This document shows positions 29,203 through 38,702 of a DNA stretch of 64,000 nucleotides, piece after piece. A program made the translations under genes and the position numbers. Within the stretch, counting starts at the first letter, position 1. Every line of letters begins with the position of its first letter. The DNA is from Oscillatoria sp. (GTDB lineage Bacteria; Cyanobacteriota; Cyanobacteriia; Cyanobacteriales; Laspinemataceae): assembly GCA_011390515.1 (NCBI GenBank), contig JAABSJ010000003.1:1-64000 (forward strand). The letters are read 5' to 3'. The notes beneath the pieces were generated by a model, which saw nothing but the letters and a program-made list of their open reading frames with translations, was not told the DNA's origin and made no database searches.

Positions 29203-31626
29203 ATGAACAAACCATCGGCCATAATCTACTGTCCCAACTTTACTTGTCAGTCTCCCAACCCGGAGACCCAAAAATTTTGTCAAAAATGTGGCACTCCCCT
29301 GCCGAAACGTTACTTATGGGCAGTGGGTGGAACGGGTCGTCCCAACTATCAACCGGGGGAGATCTTAGCCGATCGCTATTGGGTTAAGGAGGATCAGATT
29401 CTGGTGGATACCAAACCCGGGGTCTTGCCGGAGATGCCAATCGAGATTCCCGGGGCGATCATCCCCTATCTGAAACTGTTTCCCCTGCGATTGCACGTTC
29501 CCCAAGTTTATGGTCGATTGCCATCGAAAGGGAACGACCCGAATCGGGATATTTGGTTACTAGAAGAAACGGCGATTTATCCGGAAGGGACAATAGTGGC
29601 GGTCCGCAAAGGACAACCCCCCGAGGCAGTCCATGCCCAACTCATGCCGTTACTGACGGACTCCTGGGCGGATGCCTCGCCGATGCGCCAGATCAATTGG
29701 TTGTGGCAGATGGCTCAACTGTGGTACCCGTTGAAAAAAGAAGGAGTGGCGGGGAGTCTGCTGAATCCGGGATTGCTGCGGGTGGAAGGATCCTTGCTGC
29801 GCCTGCTGGAATTGCCACGGGATACGACAACGCCGGACTTGTCTGAACTGGGTCAGTTGTGGTTGAGTTGGGTCAAGACAGCGCATCCAGCGATCGCCCC
29901 CTATCTGGAGCAACTCAGCCAGATGCTCAGGACCCGAGAGGTGCAAACCCCATCGCAACTGCTGGAGCTATTAGACCGGGGTTTGAGTCTGTGTGGAGAG
30001 CTTTACAAGCGCACCTATTACATTGCCACAGGGACCGATCGCGGGCCGACTCGTCGCCGCAATGAAGATGCCTGCTATCCCCCCAGTGGGACCAGCCGTG
30101 CCACCTCAGATACCAATGGGTTAGCGATCGTCTGTGATGGCATTGGAGGACATGAGGGGGGGAATGTCGCCTCCAATCTGGCGATCGACACCTTACAACA
30201 ACATCTGGAATCCCTAGTTTCAGAGAATACCCAGAGTGTTCCCCACCTGATCATTGATCAAATCGGACAGGCTGTGGGGATTGCGAACGATCGCATCGCC
30301 AGTCGCAATGACGAAGAACAGCGCCAAGCGCGACAGCGCATGGGAACCACCTTGGTCATGGCCTTGACCCATCGCCATGAAATTTATATCAATCATATTG
30401 GGGATAGTCGCGCCTATTGGATTACCTCCACCGGGTGCCGACAAGTCACCCTGGATGATGATGTCGCGTCTCGGGAGGTCCGTTTGGGTTACTCCCTGTA
30501 CCGGGATGCCTTACAACAAGGGGCAGCCGGGTCTTTAATTCAGGCATTAGGGATGGGGGCTTCCTCGGTCCTGCATCCCACGGTCCAACGTTTTATCCTC
30601 GATGAGGATAGCGCCTTCCTGCTCTGTTCTGATGGGTTGAGCGACAATGACCGGGTGGAGCAATACTGGGAAACGGAAATCCTGCCGGTTTTATCTGGAG
30701 AATTCCCCGTGTTGCGATCGGTCACCAAATTAATTGATATTGGTAATTTTCATAACGGTCACGATAACGTCACCGTGGGACTGGTTTACTGCAAGGTAGA
30801 ACCCATTCGGTCTGCCGGACTCGACCCCCGTCAGTTGGTGGCACAACTCCAATCAGTCCCCCCAGCAGACCCCCTAGAAGACTCTCAACCGACGGGTTTC
30901 CCGAAGAAGAATCCGGACAATCTCAACCCCGACGAGGTCCCGACGGAGTTGAGACCCTCTCAACCGCCAAAACGTTCCAAGTTGCCAATGTTACTGGGAA
31001 TCCTGTTGTTGCTTGGCGTCGGCGTCGTAGGGGGTTTAGTTTTCACCCAGGAAAGATGGCAGAATCGGATCGCGGATTTACCCTTGGGACAGGCAGAAGA
31101 CCCGAGCCCCACGGATCCCGCGATCGAACCTCTCCCAATTCCGGACATCACAGAAGGGGCCTCGATAGAATGGGGCCAGTACCTGCAACTGAGGGGTTCT
31201 TTCACCGATCAAGCTCCAGAGGATGGTCCGTTGATCTTGTTGAGGCAGCCAGGGGAGGCCATCCCTGGAAATCAATTGGGGTTTATCCCCGGTGGCAGTG
31301 TTCTCTTGGTGATGGGCAAACAACAGGCAGTTAGCGATCCAGATGCCTGGGTTCAGGTCCAAGTTTGCTCGACCCCAGAACCTGTGGAATCGCCAGGGAC
31401 TGCACCGGCTCCCGGTTCTCCGGCTGAAGGGGCCTCTGAACCCGCCAGTGAGGAGGCTCCCGCCCCGGCAGCGCCACCCCTTGTCCGGGTCCGACCGAGT
31501 AGTAATCCGGGGTGGATTTCAGAGAAGTTGTTACTTCCCCATGTGCGTCCGAATTTCGTCCCAACTGCTACGCAAAAAGGGGGATGTATCGATGAACCCA
31601 ACCCTCAGCGCTTTCCGGGGCCGTAA
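29203..31626 (+). CDS. Zinc-ribbon PP2C-family Ser/Thr phosphatase with TM segment and Pro-rich C-terminal tail
   Basis: CPNFTCQ...FCQKCG; TDRGPTRRRNEDACYPP, VCDGIGGHEGGNVAS, HIGDSRAYWI, LCSDGLSDND, GHDNVTVGLV; TM LPMLLGILLLLGVGVVGGLVF. Confidence 0.9.
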   Translation: MNKPSAIIYCPNFTCQSPNPETQKFCQKCGTPLPKRYLWAVGGTGRPNYQPGEILADRYWVKEDQILVDTKPGVLPEMPIEIPGAIIPYLKLFPLRLHVPQVYGRLPSKGNDPNRDIWLLEETAIYPEGTIVAVRKGQPPEAVHAQLMPLLTDSWADASPMRQINWLWQMAQLWYPLKKEGVAGSLLNPGLLRVEGSLLRLLELPRDTTTPDLSELGQLWLSWVKTAHPAIAPYLEQLSQMLRTREVQTPSQLLELLDRGLSLCGELYKRTYYIATGTDRGPTRRRNEDACYPPSGTSRATSDTNGLAIVCDGIGGHEGGNVASNLAIDTLQQHLESLVSENTQSVPHLIIDQIGQAVGIANDRIASRNDEEQRQARQRMGTTLVMALTHRHEIYINHIGDSRAYWITSTGCRQVTLDDDVASREVRLGYSLYRDALQQGAAGSLIQALGMGASSVLHPTVQRFILDEDSAFLLCSDGLSDNDRVEQYWETEILPVLSGEFPVLRSVTKLIDIGNFHNGHDNVTVGLVYCKVEPIRSAGLDPRQLVAQLQSVPPADPLEDSQPTGFPKKNPDNLNPDEVPTELRPSQPPKRSKLPMLLGILLLLGVGVVGGLVFTQERWQNRIADLPLGQAEDPSPTDPAIEPLPIPDITEGASIEWGQYLQLRGSFTDQAPEDGPLILLRQPGEAIPGNQLGFIPGGSVLLVMGKQQAVSDPDAWVQVQVCSTPEPVESPGTAPAPGSPAEGASEPASEEAPAPAAPPLVRVRPSSNPGWISEKLLLPHVRPNFVPTATQKGGCIDEPNPQRFPGP

Positions 31627-31716
31627 CCGGGGATTTCTGGCCTAAATTGAGGCGATTCGCCTTCGGGATCCGCCTGGGCCGAATCCCTCGTTAGATTGTG
31701 GGGAATCCTCTGATGA

Positions 31717-31770
31717 GATCTCTAACGGGGGAGCAATTTCCCCGGGGTCATTGCTCCCCCGTTAGAGATC
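31717..31770. terminator. Perfect 20-bp stem, 14-nt loop, downstream of the PP2C gene
   Basis: GATCTCTAACGGGGGAGCAA ... TTGCTCCCCCGTTAGAGATC. Confidence 0.55.
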
Positions 31771-32612
31771 AGGAATTTCGGGCTACCCTGGCTGCTTTTT
31801 CCGAAACCTGATTCCGGTTATATAATCTATAAAATTGTGGGGAACGGGAGAAAATTGCAGCCCGATTTTGCTATGAACTCACATCAAATCTGTGGATTGA
31901 GACTGAGGCATCGGAATCCAGAATCCGGGTTTTTTATTCGCGGGTTTGCTGCAAATTATGAGGGTTGATTCTTGAAACTCGGGTTTAAGCTGAAGTCCGG
32001 TTGATCTGAACAGGATGGGGAAGGATGGAGGGGGAGGGGCAAGGGGGAGAACCCACCTATTCGCTTTGGGAATTGTGGGTTTGGGTTTTCGTTCAACTGA
32101 GGCAAAAGTTGGGAATAGTCTATTTAAAGGAATATGTTACGGTATAAACTGCCGTGAAATTGCCCGCCTACCCTGAGAGTCAAAGAAAGGTTTGGATGAC
32201 GAGAATGTAAGGGTAAGCCTGGGAGCCAGATCCGTTAACAACAGCGCAGGGACTGGCATCAGGGGACAGTAATATTGGGGAAGCATCAACAAGGGATCCA
32301 AACTGAACCCGCTGATTGTTCTGAATCAAGGGAGTGACATCGGTGGAGATCGCCTTCGGGACAAAGATGCGGGATTAATCCATTGATTCCCAAAGACGAT
32401 CGCCTTCCGGAGATCTGATCAGGGTGTGGGGTGAGGTGCAATGCAATGAGGATTGAGGATGGGGATGGAAACACCGACCCTTACAAAACCTGCAGAAAAC
32501 AAAATATTTCAGGTGAACGAGGGGGATGCTCATTTTTCAGTAAAACGATTCATAATATCAATGCTCTCCGGCGTCGATATTATCAATCGATGCCAAACAT
32601 ATCGAGGCAACT

Positions 32613-34544
32613 ATGCCAAAAAAGCCGAAAATACCCTGGAGTCGCTATCTTCCTGCTGCCATCATCTTTGGGATGGGGGTTGGACTGACTGTAATCGGAT
32701 TCATGGTGGTATGGGAGTGGGAAAATCGGCGACGGGACTATGAATTAAATCGGAGCATTGACGTTTTAACGGGTCGATTGCAGCAGCAAATCGACGCCGA
32801 TTTGGAAGTCATTCGCACGATTACGGACTTCTTTCAAGCCGCGCAAAATGTGGATCTGGACTCCTTTGAGCAGTTTGTGCAGCGTCCCCTGTCAAACCCT
32901 TCTACCGTGTCTCTCGTCGCCTGGGTCGAGCGGGTGGAGGATGCCGATCGCGACGGTTATGAGGAGCGCATGGCGATTGAAGAGGATAGGAATTTTATGA
33001 TTACACAACCGAGCGCTTCAGGTGGTTTCGTCCGGCGCGATCGCGTTGCAGAATACTTTCCCATCTCCTATATTGCCCCCCTCCAAGAAAGCCCCAAAAC
33101 CTCCGGCTTGGATCTCGCCGCTAATCCCACCTACCAAGCAACACTCAAACGAGCGGCACAGAGGGGGAAATTGGTGGTCAGCGAGCGCCTAGAGTGGCCA
33201 GTGGATTCGAGATCGCGACCGGGATTTTTAGCGGTTCACCCAGTCTACGAGAATGGTGTCTCCACCCACTCCACCCTCGCTGATGACCCCCCGCCCAGTT
33301 CGGAATCCGTGAAACCCTTGCTCGGATTTGTCGTGGGGTGGGTGGAGGTGGACAATCTGTTTCAACTCGCTGGAGCCAGAGGCAACCAGTTTAACTTGTA
33401 CCTGTGCGATGAAACCCCAGGAACAGGGACTCCCGAGGAATCCCGCCCAGCCTATCCCTTGCTCACTTTAGTTGAATCCACAGAACTGGTCACCTCTAAT
33501 AGTGCCACGGAACCCTTTGTTCTGGATGTGCCTTATGAATGTCCCCTCAAACCCCTGGAGAATCAGCGAGATCGCGTGCGTGCGGTGATGATCGCCACCG
33601 GGAACGACCGGGCGATCCGGCAAGAAATCAAGGTGAATGGACGGATTTGGGCATTCTATATCTGGCCCACGAATGAATATCAGGCATCGCGCAGGCACTG
33701 GCGTTCTTGGGCGGTGCTGATTATTGGCTTTTTGTGGACACATATTCCGGTCACCTATCTGCTGACTTCGGTCTCCCGGACTGCTGAAATTGAAGCCTTA
33801 GCCTTAGCTCGTGCGGAACAAGCGTCCCAGTTGCAGCAAGCGTTTAAGCAATTGGAGGTGGAACAAGCCAAGTCGGAGCGCCTGTTGCTGAACGTTTTGC
33901 CCAAGGCGATCGCCGAACGTCTCAAGGAGGATACCCAAACCATTGCCGAGAGTTTTCCGGAAGTGACGGTCTTATTTGCCGATATTGTCGGCTTTACTAA
34001 GTTAGCGGCACGGATTTCCCCCACAGAATTGGTGCAACTGCTCAATGAAATCTTTACCATATTTGACCGCCTCGCAGAAAAACACGGGTTGGAAAAAATT
34101 AAGACGATTGGGGATGCCTATATGGTGGTGGGGGGTCTGCCGGTGCAGCGTCGCAATCATGCTTCGGCGATCGCGGAAATGGCCCTAGATATGCAAACGG
34201 AAATCCTGAATTTTAATCGCAAATGTCACGAATCTTTTGCCATGCGGATCGGCATTCATTCGGGACCGGCGATCGCTGGGGTGATTGGAACTCACAAGTT
34301 TATCTACGATCTCTGGGGGGATACGGTGAATATTGCCTCTCGCATGGAATCTCACGGGGTTCCCGGACGCATTCAAGTCTCTAGTACGACCTACTCCCTA
34401 CTACAGTCTAGCTACTGTTTCGAGTGCCGAGGCCCTATCTCTATCAAAGGAAAGGGGGAAATGCTCGTCTATCTACTCAATGGCAGAAAACAAGACGAGA
34501 TTTGCACGTCCCTCTTTGATCTGCCCTTCGAGGAAGAGGTTTGA
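32613..34544 (+). CDS. CHASE-domain membrane class III adenylate cyclase
   Basis: Two TM segments around a CHASE-like domain; VTVLFADIVGFTKLAARISP, HGLEKIKTIGDAYMVVGG, FIYDLWGDTVNIASRMES. Confidence 0.88.
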   Translation: MPKKPKIPWSRYLPAAIIFGMGVGLTVIGFMVVWEWENRRRDYELNRSIDVLTGRLQQQIDADLEVIRTITDFFQAAQNVDLDSFEQFVQRPLSNPSTVSLVAWVERVEDADRDGYEERMAIEEDRNFMITQPSASGGFVRRDRVAEYFPISYIAPLQESPKTSGLDLAANPTYQATLKRAAQRGKLVVSERLEWPVDSRSRPGFLAVHPVYENGVSTHSTLADDPPPSSESVKPLLGFVVGWVEVDNLFQLAGARGNQFNLYLCDETPGTGTPEESRPAYPLLTLVESTELVTSNSATEPFVLDVPYECPLKPLENQRDRVRAVMIATGNDRAIRQEIKVNGRIWAFYIWPTNEYQASRRHWRSWAVLIIGFLWTHIPVTYLLTSVSRTAEIEALALARAEQASQLQQAFKQLEVEQAKSERLLLNVLPKAIAERLKEDTQTIAESFPEVTVLFADIVGFTKLAARISPTELVQLLNEIFTIFDRLAEKHGLEKIKTIGDAYMVVGGLPVQRRNHASAIAEMALDMQTEILNFNRKCHESFAMRIGIHSGPAIAGVIGTHKFIYDLWGDTVNIASRMESHGVPGRIQVSSTTYSLLQSSYCFECRGPISIKGKGEMLVYLLNGRKQDEICTSLFDLPFEEEV

Positions 34545-34576
34545 AACCCTCCCCACTGGGTTTGGGCTCGTTCACC

Positions 34577-34620
34577 GGGGGGATGGGGGAGATGGGGAGG
34601 ATGGGGGAGATGGGGAGGAT
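34577..34620. repeat. G-rich minisatellite related to the one at 27.6 kb
   Basis: gggggatgggggagatggggaggatgggggagatgggga. Confidence 0.85.
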
Positions 34621-34656
34621 GCTCAAGGTCCTGACTGAAGTCGTTTCTTCCTGTTC

Positions 34657-34822
34657 GTAGTAACGACTTCAGTCGTTGCCAAGAGTGTTATGGCTTCAGC
34701 CATAACACGAGCAATTGTAGGCTCTACCACCTGCCTGTTGAGGGACTTGAGCTTAAGCCGTTCATGGTGAGTGTCATGGCGATCGCCATGACACTCTTGG
34801 CAACGACTGAAGTCGTTACTAC
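34657..34822. repeat. Large inverted repeat (38-nt arms, 1 mismatch) containing nested palindromes
   Basis: gtagtaacgacttcagtcgttgccaagagtgttatggc / gccatgacactcttggcaacgactgaagtcgttactac. Confidence 0.9.
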
Positions 34823-34830
34823 AAACATGA

Positions 34831-34882
34831 ACCCCATCTCCCCCATCTCCCCCATCTCCCCCATCTCCCCCATCCTCTCCAT
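34831..34882. repeat. Reverse-complement G-rich minisatellite (ATCTCCCCC)n
   Basis: ccccatctcccccatctcccccatctcccccatctcccccatcc. Confidence 0.9.
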
Positions 34883-35532
34883 TCTAAAAACCAGCACTCT
34901 CGGGCTTAATGGGGTTCAAACATTCAGTGTATTCACCCTCAAGGGTGAGTTTTCTGCGCGAGGCTTTTATAAGTTTTGATAAAGGGTATAAATGGTTACG
35001 GTTTCCCGTCCCTAAAACCTGAAAAAATTGTTAAAAATCCCCAAAAATATCGGGGAAAAGAAACCTGACAAAATTCGGGACTTAAATTGGATCCATGCCC
35101 AAAACCGGGGGCAAAAACTTGATAAAATTATGTAAAATAAAAACATCATCATGAGATTTTTTCTCCGTCGGGGCTGTTAGGGGTGTATTTAAACTATTTT
35201 CAGTTGAGCGATCGCATCTTTCAGTCTTAGGTAGAGGGGAGTTGATTGAAATTGGCCCTTCAGTTGACATCAACTTTTTGTAAATTTATCGAGATAGGGT
35301 GATAAAAAACAAGTCAGGTATAGAAAAAGAGCGCAGATGAGGAGGGAGTCTAATTGGAAGGAGACAGAAATATCTAACGAAACCCGCAGGGGATTTTCAG
35401 ACAAACAGAAAAAGGTTTTCTTAGTAAATCCGGCCAATTTTGAGTCAATGGAGCGCCAGCAACAAGCAAATCAAAGCCGCCCAAAGCAGTGGCGGCCTAG
35501 TCCAGAACATCGAGGTGTTTGAAGAGTCAGCC

Positions 35533-38454
35533 ATGAGTAAAACGAGCGAGACCGGGAACCGATGCGAGTCCAGTGTCAAAGTGGGAATATTACACTCCCT
35601 GAGTGGAACGATGGCAATTGGAGAAGCATCCCTAAAAGATGCGGAACTGATGGCGATCGCCGAAATTAATGCCGCTGGGGGTGTACTGGGAAAACCCATA
35701 GAACCCGTGATTGAAGATGGAGCATCTTCACCCACCGAATTCGCTCAAAAAGCTCGCAAGCTGATCCAACAGGAGCAAGTGGTCACTATTTTTGGGGGAT
35801 GGTCTTCCGCCTCTCGCAAAGCCGTTCTACCCGTTTTAGAGGAGTTTAATGCCCAACTCTGGTATCCCGTGGAATATGAAGGACTGGAATCTTCCCCGCA
35901 CATTTTCTACACCGGCATCTGTCCGAATCAGCAAGTAGAACCGGCTCTCACTTGGGCGATCGCCAATAAAGGCAAGCGCATCTACTTAATTGGATCTAAC
36001 TATGTATTTCCCCGGACGATTAACAAAATTATCCGCGCCCATCTCAAACAACAAGGCGGAGAAATTGTGGGAGAAGAATATATTTTGTTAGGGGAACAAG
36101 ACTTTCGAGATATCATCCCTCGAATTAAAGCCAGTCAAGCGGACTTAGTATTTAACACGTTAAATGGGGATAGCAATATCGCCTTTTATCACCAATATCG
36201 AGAAGCGGGAATTACCGCAGCAGAGCTTCCGATTCTGGCGGTGAGTGTGGCTGAAGATGAAGTGCGCCGGATTGGGGAGGCGGCAACGGGACATTATGCG
36301 ACATGGAGTTATTTCCAAAGTGTTAATACGCCCCAAAATCAAAAATTTGTCAAAAACTTTCAGGCCCGTTATGGCAAAAACCGGGTCACCAGTGACCCCA
36401 TTGAAGCGGCTTATACACAAGTTTATTTATGGAAACAGTCGGTCGAAAAAGCCGGAACCTTTGACGTAGACCAAGTGAGAAAAGCGGCCTACAATCAAAC
36501 CTTTGAAGCACCAGGGGGATTGGTGCGGATTGAGGCGAATAATCATATCTGCAAAACCTGTCGAATTGGAGAAATTTTACCGAACGGACAGTTTAAAATT
36601 GTCTGGGAAACGCCAGATGCGATCGCCCCTCTGCCTTGGTTGGGCATAGAAACCCTGAATGGGAGTGTCTCTGCCGTGGCGATCGAGATGCTGGGGGAGG
36701 TGTCCCAGTCGATCCAATATAGTTGTCAAATGGAAGAAAAATCCCGTCAGCTTGAGATGGCAATGGCGGAAGTTAAAGCCACGAACGAACGGCTAGAAAG
36801 CACTCAAGCGGAACTGCTGGCCTCGGAAACCCGGTTTCGAGAACTGCGATCGCGGGTGGAACTCCTCAAGCGCCGCCTCTCTAGTCAAATTCATACCTCC
36901 TTGAATATTGACACCATTTTAAAAACCGCAGTCAGCGAAATTCGCAATCTCCTGGCCATTGACCGTTGTCAGTTTTTATGGTATAATACCGACTGTCATC
37001 CCTCCAATTACGAACGAAGTCAGGAAGCCCGGGACCCCAAGCAGGCCCAGGATTGTACCGATAACCCCTTGGCAGAAATTCCCGCTCTGGGGAAGGCCCT
37101 GCAACAGCTTCAACTCCTGCAAATCGATGACGCGATCGCCGATCGCCAACTGGACTCCCAAAGTCGGGACCTGTTACAAGGGAGCTCTATCCGCTCATTA
37201 CTGGCCGTAGCAGTACAAACCCATTCCGGACAAAAAGGGGCCTTGGTCTGTCTACATGGCAGTTCCACTCACCCTTGGACCGAAAGTGAGGTGGAATTGC
37301 TCCAAGATGTGGCCATGCAAATTGCGATCGCCATCGATCAGGCCAAACTCTATGACCAAAGTTGTATTACCGCCACTGCCGCTAACGCCCAAGCGGCCAA
37401 GCTGAAAACGGCCATGCACGAACTCAAACAGACCCAGGCCAAACTGATCCAAACTGAAAAAATATCCAGTTTGGGGTCTTTGGTGGCCGGGGTCGCACAC
37501 GAAATCAATAACCCGGTGAATTTTATCTATGGGAATCTCTCTTATGCTACTAAGTATCTACAAGAGTTGATGCAACTCTTGGGACTCTACGAAAAATACT
37601 ATGGGGAACCCCCCCACGAGATTCGCGCCTACCGGGAGGAAATTGAACTAGACTACCTCCTGGAAGACTTGCCTCAAATGATTTCCTCCATGCGAGTGGG
37701 TGCCGAACGGATTGGGGAATTGGCCCGATCGCTGCGAAACTTCTCCCGGTCCGATACGGGGGAACTGAAAGTCACCGATATTCACGAAGGGTTGAAAAGT
37801 ACCCTGTTGATTCTGCATCACCGCCTGAAAGCGAATCCCTATTGCGGCGCGATCGCCACCATCGAACAGTTTGGAGATCTGCCCCTGGTCGAATGTTACC
37901 CGAGTCAACTCAATCAAGTGTTTATGAATGCGATCGGGAATGCGATCGATGCCTTAGAAGAGATGACGGGCAAATGGAACACCAGCAGTTCTGCCGAGGG
38001 AAATGGACATCACTTAAAGAACTGCCATCGCCAGGGGAAAAAAACCGGAGGGGGAACCAGCAAAATGTCCTTGTCGGACCAGGATTTGTCTAAATCTCCC
38101 CTCCCCGTGTATCAATTACCGCTGCCGACGATTTGGATTCGCACGGAAGTCGTGCGCGATGAGGCCGTCGCCATTCGCGTGGCTGATAATGGGCCTGGGA
38201 TGACACCGGAAGTCAGACAGCAGCTATTTGAAGCCTTTTTTACGACCAAACCCGAAGGCAAAGGAACGGGTTTGGGACTGTCGATTAGTTATCAGATCGT
38301 GGTGGAACGGCATGGGGGGTCTATTTCTTGTATATCTGAGCCGGGTCGGGGGACTGAGTTCCGGATTGTCATTCCCATCCGTCAAGGGGGTAAAGTGCGA
38401 TCAGCGGATCCGGCGATCGATGTGATTCCGTCTGTGATGGGGGGAGCTAGTTAA
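35533..38454 (+). CDS. Urea/amide-type periplasmic-binding-protein domain fused to GAF and histidine kinase
   Basis: VKVGILHSLSGTMAIGEASLKDAELMAIAEINAAGGVLGKPIEPV...GGWSSASRKAVLPV (UrtA/AmiC-like); GAF; VAGVAHEINNPVNFIYGNLSYA; GKGTGLGLSISYQIV; ORF track start is a TTG at 35440. Confidence 0.88.
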   Translation: MSKTSETGNRCESSVKVGILHSLSGTMAIGEASLKDAELMAIAEINAAGGVLGKPIEPVIEDGASSPTEFAQKARKLIQQEQVVTIFGGWSSASRKAVLPVLEEFNAQLWYPVEYEGLESSPHIFYTGICPNQQVEPALTWAIANKGKRIYLIGSNYVFPRTINKIIRAHLKQQGGEIVGEEYILLGEQDFRDIIPRIKASQADLVFNTLNGDSNIAFYHQYREAGITAAELPILAVSVAEDEVRRIGEAATGHYATWSYFQSVNTPQNQKFVKNFQARYGKNRVTSDPIEAAYTQVYLWKQSVEKAGTFDVDQVRKAAYNQTFEAPGGLVRIEANNHICKTCRIGEILPNGQFKIVWETPDAIAPLPWLGIETLNGSVSAVAIEMLGEVSQSIQYSCQMEEKSRQLEMAMAEVKATNERLESTQAELLASETRFRELRSRVELLKRRLSSQIHTSLNIDTILKTAVSEIRNLLAIDRCQFLWYNTDCHPSNYERSQEARDPKQAQDCTDNPLAEIPALGKALQQLQLLQIDDAIADRQLDSQSRDLLQGSSIRSLLAVAVQTHSGQKGALVCLHGSSTHPWTESEVELLQDVAMQIAIAIDQAKLYDQSCITATAANAQAAKLKTAMHELKQTQAKLIQTEKISSLGSLVAGVAHEINNPVNFIYGNLSYATKYLQELMQLLGLYEKYYGEPPHEIRAYREEIELDYLLEDLPQMISSMRVGAERIGELARSLRNFSRSDTGELKVTDIHEGLKSTLLILHHRLKANPYCGAIATIEQFGDLPLVECYPSQLNQVFMNAIGNAIDALEEMTGKWNTSSSAEGNGHHLKNCHRQGKKTGGGTSKMSLSDQDLSKSPLPVYQLPLPTIWIRTEVVRDEAVAIRVADNGPGMTPEVRQQLFEAFFTTKPEGKGTGLGLSISYQIVVERHGGSISCISEPGRGTEFRIVIPIRQGGKVRSADPAIDVIPSVMGGAS

Positions 38455-38702
38455 TCTGCCTTGCGGTTGCTGGAGAGCCAGCAACCCATGTCATCTCACT
38501 GATGATCCGGACTTAAGTGCGGTCGCATGGGGATGTTTGAGGATTTTTTATGGGTGGAAAAAATTTAACAAAGCTTATGTAAAAAATACATAAATTAACA
38601 CAAAAAATAGCATCAGGACGAAAAGTCTGTAACTTAAACTACAAAATCATTCCCTGAATCGGCATAAAAAAGATTTAGGAAAAAAAGCGATATTTATTAG
38701 AT

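Noticed and set aside
34764-34979. Plus-strand ORF with (NPISPISPISP) repeat
   Set aside because: Translation of the intergenic ATCTCCCCC minisatellite and palindrome; no coding support
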